From Paenibacillus sp. TCA20 (lineage in GTDB: Bacteria; Bacillota; Bacilli; Paenibacillales; Paenibacillaceae), in the NCBI RefSeq assembly GCF_000732325.1, contig NZ_BBIW01000007.1:124001-188000 (forward strand): a stretch of 64,000 nt of DNA, written 5' to 3'. Made by a program: the position numbers and the translations under genes. This document shows, piece after piece, positions 1 through 9,080 of this stretch. Every line of letters starts with the position of its first letter. The first letter of the stretch is position 1. The notes below the pieces were generated by a model. The model searched no databases, was not told where the DNA came from, and saw only the letters and a program-made list of their open reading frames with translations.

Positions 1-565
1 GACGCTCGTCATCTGTCAGCTCCAGGCTGCGTGCTGGTTTGTCTTCATACAGCACTTCCTTTAGCTTCTCCAGAACTTCCACTTCCTGAGCACCCTGCTT
101 GTTGCCGCCCTTCATATTCTTGCGGGCACGATCAATACGCTTCTCAACACTCTCAATATCAGCCAGAATCAGCTCTAGATTGATCGTTTGAATATCGGAT
201 ACCGGATCGACCTTGCCGTCCACATGCGTAATATTCTCATCCTCGAAACAACGTACAACGTGCACAATCGCATCGACTTCGCGAATATGAGCCAGGAACT
301 TGTTACCGAGTCCTTCACCCTTACTCGCACCGCGGACAAGCCCTGCAATGTCAACGAATTCAAATGCCGTAGGCACGGTCTTGTTCGGTTGTACCAGCTC
401 TGTAAGTTTGTCCAGACGCTCATCCGGAACCTCAACGACACCGACATTCGGATCAATCGTACAGAAAGGATAGTTTGCGCTCTCCGCGCCTGCTTGGGTA
501 ATTGCATTAAAAAGGGTCGACTTTCCTACGTTCGGAAGTCCGACAATCCCTGCTTTCAAAGCCAT
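1..565 (-). CDS. ychF: Redox-regulated ATPase YchF (3' end beyond window)
   Basis: Obg-like P-loop ATPase of the YchF/OLA1 family, a cytosolic ribosome-associated protein linked to stress and redox responses. The reverse strand opens with [17 protein letters not shown], where the G1 P-loop lies at about residues 8-16. The family-typical [11 protein letters not shown] stretch follows, and then the G3-like [17 protein letters not shown]. About 188 codons are visible and the rest lies to the left of the window. The start is ATG at 565. No terminator or neighbour-sharing operon can be seen; 566-816 is non-coding and AT-rich. The family assignment is firm because the N-terminus is nearly invariant across bacteria. 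Confidence 0.95.
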   Translation of the reverse strand, partial: MALKAGIVGLPNVGKSTLFNAITQAGAESANYPFCTIDPNVGVVEVPDERLDKLTELVQPNKTVPTAFEFVDIAGLVRGASKGEGLGNKFLAHIREVDAIVHVVRCFEDENITHVDGKVDPVSDIQTINLELILADIESVEKRIDRARKNMKGGNKQGAQEVEVLEKLKEVLYEDKPARSLELTDDER

Positions 566-816
566 GTATTCCTACAACTCCTCAAATAAATATTTGTTTG
601 CAGCGAGCGTTTCGCTGAGAAGAACGTCTTTCATAATGGTATGAATGGATTCGTTAAAAACGAAGATATCATGAAATTCATTCGAAATGTATGCAATTTA
701 CGTGTATAAACTTTCGTGACAATCCCACTAATTATATATGAGAAGCGGTAGACCATCAAGATAAGAAGCGGCTAAAGTCTCCCATTTGTACATAATTCCC
801 AGCACCAATCGTCAGC

Positions 817-1293
817 CTACAGTTCCTTATACATGGTAATGCTCTTCGCCTCATAGCCCATTTTCGCATACAGGCGCTTAGCCCGCTCATTATGACCAAA
901 TACATGAAGTCCAATCCGTTCAGCCTGTAATTTGCGAGCTTCCTTCTCCAGCAGCTCCATTGTCCGCGTACCGTAGCCCCTGCCCTGATATTCCTCGACT
1001 ATATGTATGTCATACAGAAAGGCCTCTCTTACTCCATTCCGCAAGTAGATATTAAACCAGATAAATCCGATGACTTGTCCATCTCCTACACTTGAATCGA
1101 CCAAGTTGTAAAAATAAGCATCTTGGGTAAGGTATCCTTCCGGGAGAATCCGGTGCATGTCCTCTAACGCCCGGCTCTCAGCATGCTCAGGCAGCCAGGT
1201 CCCGGCTGTAATCTTCTCCTGAGCATATTCTTTCAAAGTAGAGTTCATAAAATCCTCAAATTGCAATTCATTCATTGCACTAAGCCCAATCAC
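817..1293 (-). CDS. GNAT family N-acetyltransferase
   Basis: Predicted cytosolic acetyl-CoA-dependent N-acetyltransferase of about 158 residues with unknown acceptor. The C-terminal half shows the acetyl-CoA loop EEYQGRGYGTRTM (Q/RxxGxG/A) and the closing GHNERAKRLYAKMGYE motif of the GNAT fold. The N-terminus IGLSAMNELQFEDFM matches the first strand and helix of the family. I chose GTG at 1293, which has AGGAAGG about 11 bases upstream. A longer frame runs to 1359 inside the upstream gene, and an ATG at 1275 is the other option. It follows the IPP isomerase with only about 25 bases between them, so it is probably the last gene of that transcript. Nothing ties it functionally to carotenoids. 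Confidence 0.8.
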   Translation of the reverse strand: MIGLSAMNELQFEDFMNSTLKEYAQEKITAGTWLPEHAESRALEDMHRILPEGYLTQDAYFYNLVDSSVGDGQVIGFIWFNIYLRNGVREAFLYDIHIVEEYQGRGYGTRTMELLEKEARKLQAERIGLHVFGHNERAKRLYAKMGYEAKSITMYKEL

Positions 1294-1318
1294 GATCCAA
1301 TTCACCTTCCTGACTGAT

Positions 1319-2428
1319 TCAACGTTTGATGAGTCTTGATGTGCCCCGAAGCTCTGCAATCGTTCTTGCGCCTATACCAAACATGGCAGCACGCAGCTCA
1401 AATTCAACCTGTGCCAATCTCTCATGAAGCGCCTCTTCTGAATGGACGGCGGATTCAAGCAAGGATCTCCCGAACCCGGCCAGATCTGCACCGAGTCCAA
1501 GCGCTTTGGCTGCATCCACTCCATTTGTTAATCCACCGCTGCCGATTAACGCCCCGGTCGGATTGTGCTCTCGAACCTCCAGGATGCAATCACTAGTAGG
1601 AATTCCCCAATCAGCAAAAGCTTCGGCTGCGGCTCTGCGCATCGGATCCTGATTGCGATACTTCTCCACCTGTACCCAGCTTGTCCCTCCGGCACCGGCA
1701 ACATCAATAAATGAAACTCCAGCAGAATACAGCCGGGCTGCTGTGCTCCCATCAATTCCCCAGCCCACTTCCTTGACACCAACCGGAACCTCAAGCTTCT
1801 TGCACAGAGCTTCAATTCGCTGCAGCAGGCTGCTAAAATCCGTGTTTCCTTCGGGCTGAAAAACCTCCTGCAGACTGTTCAAATGCAATACCAGCATCGA
1901 TGCACCTGCAATGTCAACTGCCCGCTGGCAGGCTTCTGCACCAAAGCCGTAGTTCAGCTGTACCGCTCCCAAATTCGCGATGACAGGTATGGTAGGCGCA
2001 AATCTTCGGACAGCAAAGGTATCACTAAGCTCGGGCTTCTCCACTGCTGCACGTATGGAGCCGACTCCGAGTGACCATCCTCTTGCTTCTGCTGCCGCAG
2101 CAAGACGTTCATTGATTAAGCCTGTCGTTTTGCTTCCACCGGTCATGGAGCTGATCAGCAGCGGTGTACGCAGCTCTTCCCCCAGAAAGGCGGCGGCAAG
2201 ACGGATATCGGAGAAGCTAAGCTCCGGCAGCGCCAAATGGCGGAATCGATAATTCTCCAATCCGGTCGATACTCCCTGACCATTCACGTCCTCATTCAGG
2301 CACAGCCTGACATGCTCCATTTTCCGTTCTCCGGTTGGGATCTCAGGCAGCAGTTGCTCACTAACCCGGAATTCATCTGCGCTAGTGTACCTGCTGTCAT
2401 CATGATCCTGATCGGGTCGTTTATGCAT
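1319..2428 (-). CDS. fni: Type II isopentenyl-diphosphate delta-isomerase
   Basis: FMN- and NAD(P)H-dependent isomerase that interconverts IPP and DMAPP and so balances the C5 units used for prenyl chains. The protein has about 369 residues. Visible family blocks are ISSMTGGS near the N-terminus, GVGSIRAA, VIANLGAVQL, GVKEVGWG and the C-terminal flavin-phosphate region GSGGLTNGVDAAKALGLG. Start ATG at 2428 has GGAGGAG in front; the frame stays open upstream to 2476 but without a better ribosome site. It lies downstream of the carotenoid genes after a 142-base gap that contains a possible promoter of its own. Its position suggests that it boosts DMAPP supply for CrtM. The type I Idi family is unrelated, so the call is clear. 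Confidence 0.93.
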   Translation of the reverse strand: MHKRPDQDHDDSRYTSADEFRVSEQLLPEIPTGERKMEHVRLCLNEDVNGQGVSTGLENYRFRHLALPELSFSDIRLAAAFLGEELRTPLLISSMTGGSKTTGLINERLAAAAEARGWSLGVGSIRAAVEKPELSDTFAVRRFAPTIPVIANLGAVQLNYGFGAEACQRAVDIAGASMLVLHLNSLQEVFQPEGNTDFSSLLQRIEALCKKLEVPVGVKEVGWGIDGSTAARLYSAGVSFIDVAGAGGTSWVQVEKYRNQDPMRRAAAEAFADWGIPTSDCILEVREHNPTGALIGSGGLTNGVDAAKALGLGADLAGFGRSLLESAVHSEEALHERLAQVEFELRAAMFGIGARTIAELRGTSRLIKR

Positions 2429-2496
2429 ACTCTCTTCTCCTCCTCTCCTCTCATCAAGTTGTGAGATTGATTTCACATTCTTTATTATTCTGATCT

Positions 2497-2525
2497 ATTA
2501 TAACGAAACGAGTACATCTTATCGA
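2497..2525 (-). promoter_or_regulatory. Possible promoter for fni
   Basis: A perfect TATAAT (reverse strand, 2497-2502) lies 17 bases from TCGATA (2520-2525), a 4/6 match to the -35 box. It sits in the gap between crtP and fni, so fni may be transcribed both from here and by read-through from the carotenoid operon. The -10 is good and the -35 is weak. Confidence 0.35.
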
Positions 2526-2570
2526 TGAGACCGCGCTTGAGTCTTTTTTTCATAATCATAGATAGATATC

Positions 2571-4052
2571 TCAGCCTGTATACTTCCTCGCTACCTGCTC
2601 TCCAACAAGCTGACCCGACAACGTTACAATCGGCGTTCCCCCGCCCGGATGTGTCGTTCCTCCGACAAACCATAAGTCCTCAATATCCTTGTGCTTGTTG
2701 CCTGGCCGGAAGAAGGTCTGGTTCACCGTGTTGGAGGAAATACCATAGATGCCGCCGCGATAGGCAAGTGTATCTTGCTCGATCTGCTCCGGGTTGTAAT
2801 GGATGATAACATCGGACTGATCCAGTCCGTCTATGCCTCTTGCTGCCAGTTTATCAAAAATCAGCTCCCGATAGGTGTCTGTATGCTGTTCCCAGCTCCA
2901 ATTCTCAGACACATACGGCGCATTGGCCAGTATAAATAAGTTACTGCTTCCGTCCGGAGCCATTCCTTGCTCGGAGTAACCAGAATAACACAGATACAGT
3001 GTCGGGTCCTGCGCCGCCTGCCGTCTCTGAAAGATATCCGTAAATTCATCCTGATAGACCTCCGGGAAGAACACCGTGTGATGCTGCAGCAGCTCATACT
3101 GCTTACGCACGCCGCACAGCGTTACGAACCCAGATAATGAGGGCTCGTAACGAGAGATCACCTTATCATTCATAGACGGGCGATATTGCTCTGGAATAAG
3201 CAGGCGGTTCATGCTGAGCACATCTCCGTTTACGACCACGACATCAGCAGCGTATTCCCCCTTGTAACTCTGGACGCCTGCCGCCCTCCCATTTCGGATG
3301 CTCAGCTTGCTCACATGCTCTCCGGTATGAATACGCACCCCAAGCTCTTCTGCACGCTTGACCATCCCTGTAATGAGGGAAGAGGTTCCTCCTTCAACAC
3401 CGTAAATGCCAAGATCGGCTTCGACATGACCCAGCATGGCGAAGATCGAAGGCGTACTGTAAGGAGATGCACCGATGTACGTAGCATACCTCCCCAGCAT
3501 CATCAGTGTATTCGGATGTTCAAAATATCGACGCAGCAGCGTATCCAGCTTGACGAGCGGCCTTACTCGCAGAAGGCTCTTTAACATAGACATATTGTAC
3601 TTATCCCTGGGAGTGAGCAGCAGCCGATTCAGAAACTTGTGTTCCGCCTCCGTATACAGCGCTTTGGATTCCTCCATAAACGCCTCGTATCGCAGTGCAT
3701 CCTTCGAGCTGTAGACAGCCATCTGCTCCTTCATTTGTTCCCGGTCCTGCGTTAAATCCACTATACTGCCATCTGCAAAAACATTGCGTGTACGCGGATC
3801 AAGGTTATATAACCGCACGTAGTCTTCCATCGAGACCCCGGACTGTTCAAACACTTGGCGGAACACATGCGACATCGTAATGGTGCTGGGCCCTCGATCA
3901 AATGTATAGCCCTGCTCCGTAATTCTCTGAAGCTTGCCGCCCGGATGCTGCTGCCGCTCAAGCACGGTTACATCCATCCCTTCCGATGCTAAACGAATGG
4001 CGCAGGACAGCCCTCCGAACCCTGCGCCGATAATGACTGCCTTCTTCTTCAT
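2571..4052 (-). CDS. crtP: CrtP-like diaponeurosporene/diapolycopene oxygenase
   Basis: FAD-dependent carotenoid oxidase of the CrtI/CrtN/CrtP family (493 residues). It is expected to oxidise a terminal methyl group of a C30 carotene to the aldehyde at the membrane. The dinucleotide-binding motif GAGFGGLS is at about residues 8-15, followed by ERQQHPGGK. The C-terminal block FVGGTTHPGGGTPIVTLSGQ and the preceding YRGGIYG resemble Staphylococcus aureus CrtP more than CrtN, as recalled from memory. ATG at 4052 overlaps the stop of the upstream glycosyltransferase by one base (TAATG) and has GGAGG nearby. An in-frame extension to 4169 lies inside that gene and is rejected. Desaturase rather than oxygenase activity remains possible. 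Confidence 0.85.
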   Translation of the reverse strand: MKKKAVIIGAGFGGLSCAIRLASEGMDVTVLERQQHPGGKLQRITEQGYTFDRGPSTITMSHVFRQVFEQSGVSMEDYVRLYNLDPRTRNVFADGSIVDLTQDREQMKEQMAVYSSKDALRYEAFMEESKALYTEAEHKFLNRLLLTPRDKYNMSMLKSLLRVRPLVKLDTLLRRYFEHPNTLMMLGRYATYIGASPYSTPSIFAMLGHVEADLGIYGVEGGTSSLITGMVKRAEELGVRIHTGEHVSKLSIRNGRAAGVQSYKGEYAADVVVVNGDVLSMNRLLIPEQYRPSMNDKVISRYEPSLSGFVTLCGVRKQYELLQHHTVFFPEVYQDEFTDIFQRRQAAQDPTLYLCYSGYSEQGMAPDGSSNLFILANAPYVSENWSWEQHTDTYRELIFDKLAARGIDGLDQSDVIIHYNPEQIEQDTLAYRGGIYGISSNTVNQTFFRPGNKHKDIEDLWFVGGTTHPGGGTPIVTLSGQLVGEQVARKYTG

Positions 4053-5266
4053 TAGCTGTACCTCCGCCCTTTCCACACATAACCTTTGCCTGTGACTGCG
4101 CCGAGCCAGGAAGATATCCCGATCAGAATGACACAGGCGATGCTGACCGGATGCAGAAACATGAGCCACAGCGGCTGGCTGTTCACCTGGTCAGCCACCC
4201 GCTTCACACCCATGCCGAGCAGGGTAGCAGCCAATCCATAGCCGATGACTAGAGGATCGCCTGTCAGCATCCCCGTGATCAGACCAATGGGCGGCAGCAG
4301 GTACAGCAAGGCATACATGAGCAGCACGAGAGTCAGCAGCCAACCGCTGCGCCCCAGCCCCTCGAACAGGTTCTTCTTATATCCGTTCCATACCTCCCCT
4401 GCGTTCTGATACATCCGGGTATGGGTATGCTGATGGATATCAGCCAAGGTTACCGGTTCCCCTGCACGCTTTACTGCCCTGGCCAGCTGCATGTCGTCAA
4501 GCAGATCTGCCTTGATCGCGGCATGCCCTCCAGCAAGCTCATAGGTATCCCGATGAATGAACATAAAAGCTCCGGTCGCTGCAACAAATCTGGCGTCACC
4601 CGAGCCCCGTACAAGCCGAATCGGAAGATGGCTGATAATGGTGAATTTCATCATCGGTACAACCAGTTTTTCAAACCATGTACCTGTAACCTGTCTCGGG
4701 AAGCCCGTAACAAGTCCTGTCCCCTGCTGTACTGCGGTGTTCAGAACCGCCGTTATCGCATGGCGCTCAAGCCTAACATCGGCGTCCATGAACAGCCACC
4801 ATGTCCCGGAAGCCTGTTCAGCAAGCTGATGACATGCATGGGATTTGCCCATCCACCCAGGCGCAAGCTCCCTGCCATCTATAATGCGGAGCCGCGAATC
4901 CTGTGCAGCTATCTCTTCCAAAATACGCCCGGTGGCATCTTCTGACCGGTCATTGAGGACAAGCACTTCCAGCTGGATGCCCTCTGTATCCGCTGCAAGT
5001 ACACTTGTCAGGCAGTCTCCGATATGCAGCTCTTCATTACGGGCCGGGATCAGGATCGAGACCTTGACCACATCAGAAGCCCTTCCGTTCACATCGCTCA
5101 ATTCCTTTATGGAGCCCGCTGTGATTGTACCTTTAGAGCCGCGTAACGCAGAGGAGCTCCCTGCATCGCCAAGACGCGGAAGCTGCCTTTTATTCCATAT
5201 CGAGAAGGCCAGCTGTACAGTCAAAATGCCGCACAGGATCATGAGCAGATATGCCAGCACATTCAT
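4052..5266 (-). CDS. crtQ: CrtQ-like family 2 glycosyltransferase
   Basis: Membrane-associated GT2 enzyme of 404 residues, expected to transfer a sugar to a carotenoid hydroxyl or carboxyl group. There is an N-terminal membrane anchor, then the GT-A domain starting with SILIPARNEE, a DAD metal-binding motif in WWLFMDADVRLE, and two or three hydrophobic segments at the C-terminus. The GKSHACHQ block and the C-terminal YVWKGRRYS closely resemble staphylococcal CrtQ. It begins two bases after the acyltransferase stop and overlaps the crtP start by one base, so it is cotranscribed. The sugar donor cannot be read from the sequence. Confidence 0.85.
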   Translation of the reverse strand: MNVLAYLLMILCGILTVQLAFSIWNKRQLPRLGDAGSSSALRGSKGTITAGSIKELSDVNGRASDVVKVSILIPARNEELHIGDCLTSVLAADTEGIQLEVLVLNDRSEDATGRILEEIAAQDSRLRIIDGRELAPGWMGKSHACHQLAEQASGTWWLFMDADVRLERHAITAVLNTAVQQGTGLVTGFPRQVTGTWFEKLVVPMMKFTIISHLPIRLVRGSGDARFVAATGAFMFIHRDTYELAGGHAAIKADLLDDMQLARAVKRAGEPVTLADIHQHTHTRMYQNAGEVWNGYKKNLFEGLGRSGWLLTLVLLMYALLYLLPPIGLITGMLTGDPLVIGYGLAATLLGMGVKRVADQVNSQPLWLMFLHPVSIACVILIGISSWLGAVTGKGYVWKGRRYS

Positions 5267-5268
5267 GT

Positions 5269-6006
5269 CTATTGCTCCCTCCGCTTCACAAACACTTTCT
5301 CAAAGCGCTCACTCGTTGATCTCCTGCTGTGTATCAAGGATATGTATTCTACAGGCCGTCCGAGAGGAGCAGCCATGATCTCACGCTTCTGTCTCTCCAG
5401 CTGCCCAGTAAGTATCTCCTCCAGCATCCCCGTAATTTCACGGCTGGTGTAATCGGACCAGCTCTCCATAACCGGGTGGCCCGCGGTCAAGAGCGCCTCA
5501 GGCTTATCCTGGCTGTACAAGCCGTGTACAAGGGTTACTGGTATCACTGCCGTATTCGGCAAACGCGACAGCAGCAGTCCGACACCGCGCTCGAAGCCAA
5601 GCGGACGAACATCCTGATGCCGGATCTCTCCTTGCGGGAAGATCCAGACTCTATGACCTGCAGATAATAGCTCCCGTGTGTAATTCAACGTTTGGCGCAC
5701 TTCCCCCGTATCGCCTGGGCGTATCGAATAGGCACCCAGCTTCCGAAAGAACGCAAATTTGTGCAGCTGCTCCTCCTCCATCATCATATAGTGCTCACCA
5801 GAAGACAGCCGCTGCAGTGCATGATGCACGAGAAGCCCATCCCACCAGGAGCTGTGATTCATGATATAGAGGACAGGCAATCTGGAGTCTGCAGGATCCA
5901 GCTGTCCGCGAATACCAACATAGCTGAACCTGCGTGCAAGCAAGTACTTTTCATTGTATATCGAGAACAGCTGGTTAAAGAACCGGGACTTGTTTGCGGA
6001 CAGCAT
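5269..6006 (-). CDS. PlsC-type 1-acyl-glycerol-3-phosphate-like acyltransferase
   Basis: Lysophospholipid-acyltransferase-fold protein of 245 residues. The catalytic HX4D motif is visible as NHSSWWDG near residue 50, and the glycerol-phosphate-binding block as IFPQGEIR near residue 125. In this operon it most likely acylates the sugar of the glycosylated carotenoid, the step done in S. aureus by the unrelated membrane protein CrtO, which is absent here. A role in ordinary phospholipid synthesis cannot be excluded. ATG at 6006 has AGAGGGGAG in front, and its start overlaps the end of the CruF-like gene by about 32 bases, a sign of translational coupling. Confidence 0.85.
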   Translation of the reverse strand: MLSANKSRFFNQLFSIYNEKYLLARRFSYVGIRGQLDPADSRLPVLYIMNHSSWWDGLLVHHALQRLSSGEHYMMMEEEQLHKFAFFRKLGAYSIRPGDTGEVRQTLNYTRELLSAGHRVWIFPQGEIRHQDVRPLGFERGVGLLLSRLPNTAVIPVTLVHGLYSQDKPEALLTAGHPVMESWSDYTSREITGMLEEILTGQLERQKREIMAAPLGRPVEYISLIHSRRSTSERFEKVFVKRREQ

Positions 6007-6745
6007 ATTGATGACTCCCCTCTGCTACAAAGATGGCAACAGCCGCAATGATGCTTGAACCGTACAGTCCATCTTGAAGCGCCAGCAGCCCAAACAACAA
6101 AATGAACATTTGGTACAGCAGCTTCCCTCTGCGCTGGAGAGACGGATTGTAATCTACCGGAGGCAGCAGCAGGGACAGAATTCCGCCCATGATAAACCAG
6201 CTGACAAAATTCGTCCATGGTACGCCATAAAATCCGCCAGCACCCTCCCAGCTCCAAAATTCCCGCTGGTGTGCGACAGGATCCAGCACCAGATCCATTA
6301 CGCAGGCCCAGGCTCCGGTCTTGAGCGCCCGAACGAGTCTGCTTCTCATACCACGTCCGCCGCCGCTGAGGAGTGCAGCATTGCCTACAACGGCAATCCA
6401 TGCAAACCCCAGCGTAAATGGCACAGAGAACACATGGAACCCGAATAATCCTGAATAGCTGTAGTCACCAAACGGCCAGCCACTGTGGACTCCCAGCCAT
6501 TCCACCCCCATTCCGCCTGTCCATATCAGGAAGGCAATGAGCCATACGGCAGGTCTTCTCCACCAGTCAAGAGACTGGTCAGACATTGCCGGATTCAGCT
6601 GTCTGCCAAATATGAGATCCATAGAGCACAAGGCATAGAAGACGAGGAATAATCCATTAGAAAAGTTCAAATATTCAGGAACACCAATGGTTAGCAGCAG
6701 CACTGCACCAATGCTGTACCATATCCAATAGACGGTCTGGATCAT
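5975..6745 (-). CDS. CruF-like carotenoid biosynthesis membrane protein (DUF422)
   Basis: Polytopic membrane protein of about 256 residues with six or seven hydrophobic segments, matching the carotenoid biosynthesis/CruF family (PF04240) of carotenoid 1,2-hydratases and bisanhydrobacterioruberin hydratases. Characteristic polar residues occur within membrane segments, as in VMDLVLDPVAHQREFWSW and GVPWTNFVSWF. In a C30 operon the likely reaction is addition of water to an end double bond, giving the tertiary hydroxyl that the glycosyltransferase then modifies. The start is ATG at 6745, one base after the crtM stop; the longer frame to 6802 lies inside crtM. The family call is good and the precise reaction is inferred. 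Confidence 0.8.
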   Translation of the reverse strand: MIQTVYWIWYSIGAVLLLTIGVPEYLNFSNGLFLVFYALCSMDLIFGRQLNPAMSDQSLDWWRRPAVWLIAFLIWTGGMGVEWLGVHSGWPFGDYSYSGLFGFHVFSVPFTLGFAWIAVVGNAALLSGGGRGMRSRLVRALKTGAWACVMDLVLDPVAHQREFWSWEGAGGFYGVPWTNFVSWFIMGGILSLLLPPVDYNPSLQRRGKLLYQMFILLFGLLALQDGLYGSSIIAAVAIFVAEGSHQYAVRKQVPVL

Positions 6746-6746
6746 C

Positions 6747-7619
6747 TTAGGACACCGCTGCTTTATTACGCTTGCCAGAGCGCTTCTTATGCTTGGCCGC
6801 AAGCTTAAGGAAGAGCTTCATTTTTCGCTCATCTGTTACAAATGCCCGCTTGGTATACACATCATATTGATTCGCCTCTACCGCATCCAGAATGGAAGCA
6901 TAGAACGAGGCTGCCAGCTCCACAGCAAAGCCGCTGAGCGGCGGATACGTATTAACATCAGCCAGCCCCTCTTCAAACCACCGGCTTGCGATCTCTTGTA
7001 ATTCTCGAATGACGGAGATGAATCGTTCATCCACAATCCCCTCTTCAAAATCCTCCATCGTATAACCGTGTCTGACCATCAGTTCCATCGGAATGTATCT
7101 GCGGTTACGAGCCTTGTCTTCACCAACATCGCGGACAATATTCACAATCTGCATCGCCTTGCCAAGCGCAATACCTGAAGTCATGGCGGATACACTGTTA
7201 TCATCGCGAAGCACAGGAAGCAGCATTTCTCCTACCGTGCCTGCTACCAGATAGCAGTAATGCTCCAGCTCCTTCATCGTAGAATAATGCGTTAAAGTCA
7301 GGTCCGAGATCTGCCCCTCCATTTGGCGGAAGAAAGGCTCTTTGGTCAGATTCGGGAATTCGCCGAACAGCCAGCGAAGGGCCGGCCATATGAAGTGTCC
7401 CTCTGCCTGATCCAGTTCCTTCAAATGATGCTGCAGCTGAAAAATGGAATACGGCGCTTGGTCGGGCTCATCTACACTGTCATCGATCAGACGACAGAAG
7501 GCATAGATGACGAAGACCGCTTCCCGTCTTGGGCTGGGCAAACCGCGAAAGGCATGGTAAAACGAAGCAGAGCCCTTCCGTATCATTTCCTCACAGCGTG
7601 ATATAATCGCTTCATTCAT
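6747..7619 (-). CDS. crtM: Dehydrosqualene/phytoene synthase CrtM
   Basis: Head-to-head prenyl synthase of 290 residues that condenses two farnesyl diphosphates to dehydrosqualene (or two GGPP to phytoene), the first committed step of the pathway. Both aspartate-rich Mg-diphosphate motifs are present: CRLIDDSVDEPD near residue 40 and VRDVGEDKARNRRYIP near residue 170. The N-terminal KGSASFYHAFRGLP signature also fits. The C30 rather than C40 product is inferred from the CrtP- and CrtQ-like neighbours. The ATG at 7619 directly abuts the stop of the upstream desaturase (TAAATG), so the genes are cotranscribed and probably coupled. Confidence 0.92.
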   Translation of the reverse strand: MNEAIISRCEEMIRKGSASFYHAFRGLPSPRREAVFVIYAFCRLIDDSVDEPDQAPYSIFQLQHHLKELDQAEGHFIWPALRWLFGEFPNLTKEPFFRQMEGQISDLTLTHYSTMKELEHYCYLVAGTVGEMLLPVLRDDNSVSAMTSGIALGKAMQIVNIVRDVGEDKARNRRYIPMELMVRHGYTMEDFEEGIVDERFISVIRELQEIASRWFEEGLADVNTYPPLSGFAVELAASFYASILDAVEANQYDVYTKRAFVTDERKMKLFLKLAAKHKKRSGKRNKAAVS

Positions 7620-9080
7620 TTATCCCATCTCCTTTATCAACTCGTTTGCACACAGCCTTGCGCCTTGCATGACAATGGGTATTCCACCGCCCGGGTGAAC
7701 AGAGGCTCCTGCTGCGAACAAGCCTCGAATGTTTGGATACGGCTTGGGTTGAGGCCGATAGACCCCGGATTGAAACAAGACCGGAGCTATGCCGAAGCTG
7801 CCGCCGCCGTATAGCCCGTCTCGCTTGGCATCCTCTGGTGTGCGAATCTTCCGCCAGCGGATGGCTTCTCGAAGCCCGGGAAAAGCCTTAATCTCTGCAG
7901 CCTCCAGCACTTTATCCGCTATAGCTTCCGCATCTTTCCAATCTTCTATTCCTTCAGCATTGGGCACAGGTATAAGGAAGTAGAGTACGCTGTGACCTTC
8001 AGGTGCAGCTGTCTCATCAGCAGCTACCGGATTAAATACATAGAATGAAGGGTTGTCCGGCAATGATCGTTTCAGGAACACTTCCTTCATATTGGATACA
8101 AAACGATCCGGCAGAAAGAACTGATGCGCCGTTGCTTCAGGAAATCTCTTCTTTGTCCCCAGATAAACGAGGAGACAGCCGGACGAAGGGGTATACTTTC
8201 TTCTACTTCTAATCTCTCCGTTCATGAGCTTCGATATTTCGGGGAAATCCCCGTTATAAACGACGGCGTCATACAAGGCAGGACCTTGAGAGGTTATAAC
8301 TCCCTTGCATTCCCTGTTCTCCAGAATAAGTGTATCTACTTCCTCGTTCAGTCGAATCTCCACGCCCCGTGCCAGCAGCTCATCCGCCAGCAGAGAAGCA
8401 AGGGAAGCGTAGCCGCCTCTTACCATCCAGACCCCGAATTGATGCTCCGCATAGGGCAGCAGGGTGTAGATGCCAGGGGTAGATAACGGCGATCCGCCAA
8501 TATACAAGCTTTGCAGCGAATAAGCATCCTTGAGCTGCTCGTTATTGAAATAACGGCCCATCGCAGATCTTAAGCTCGTATATGCCCTCATATCCTTCAA
8601 GAGCCGAGTGACTTCCCGTGTATAGAAGTCTCTTCTTCTCGGAAAGGGCTGTTCAAGGATCGAACTTACTCCTGATGGGAAGAGCGGGTCCATGTCCTCC
8701 ATGAAACGCCGAAAGCCGGCGCCTTCTCCCGGGAACACGCGATTAATCTCCTCGATCTGTGCCTCCCGGTCAGACCACTTCGACAGTACCCTGCCATCCT
8801 CGAAATAAAACCGATGCATCGGATCACAGCGGATCAGATCCACACGTGATCGGTCAATACCGGCTTCCTCGAGAATGCCGAGCAGCATCTCCGGCAGGAG
8901 TACAATCGTAGGTCCTTGATCAATCCGGTAAGGCCCTTCCTCCTCATAAGCGAGGCGCCCTCCTACACGAGCAGCCTTCTCGTAGATCGTCACTTCAAAT
9001 CCTTGTTTTGTGAGAAGCAGAGCGGTTGTTAATCCTCCAACACCTGAGCCGATAACGGCTATTTTCTTTGTTGTGCTCAT
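7620..9080 (-). CDS. CrtN-family carotenoid desaturase (second copy)
   Basis: FAD-dependent carotenoid desaturase-like protein of 486 residues. The N-terminal motif is GSGVGGLTTAL followed by EKAARVGGRL, and the C-terminal flavin block is FAAGASVHPGGGIPIVMQGA. The C-terminal QSGVYRPQ and ASxHPGxGxPIV pattern is very close to S. aureus CrtN. With three paralogues in the operon, the division of labour cannot be settled by eye. One should desaturate dehydrosqualene, and the others could add further double bonds or terminal oxidation. Its ATG overlaps the stop of the first crtN by four bases (ATGA) and its stop abuts crtM. Confidence 0.85.
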   Translation of the reverse strand: MSTTKKIAVIGSGVGGLTTALLLTKQGFEVTIYEKAARVGGRLAYEEEGPYRIDQGPTIVLLPEMLLGILEEAGIDRSRVDLIRCDPMHRFYFEDGRVLSKWSDREAQIEEINRVFPGEGAGFRRFMEDMDPLFPSGVSSILEQPFPRRRDFYTREVTRLLKDMRAYTSLRSAMGRYFNNEQLKDAYSLQSLYIGGSPLSTPGIYTLLPYAEHQFGVWMVRGGYASLASLLADELLARGVEIRLNEEVDTLILENRECKGVITSQGPALYDAVVYNGDFPEISKLMNGEIRSRRKYTPSSGCLLVYLGTKKRFPEATAHQFFLPDRFVSNMKEVFLKRSLPDNPSFYVFNPVAADETAAPEGHSVLYFLIPVPNAEGIEDWKDAEAIADKVLEAAEIKAFPGLREAIRWRKIRTPEDAKRDGLYGGGSFGIAPVLFQSGVYRPQPKPYPNIRGLFAAGASVHPGGGIPIVMQGARLCANELIKEMG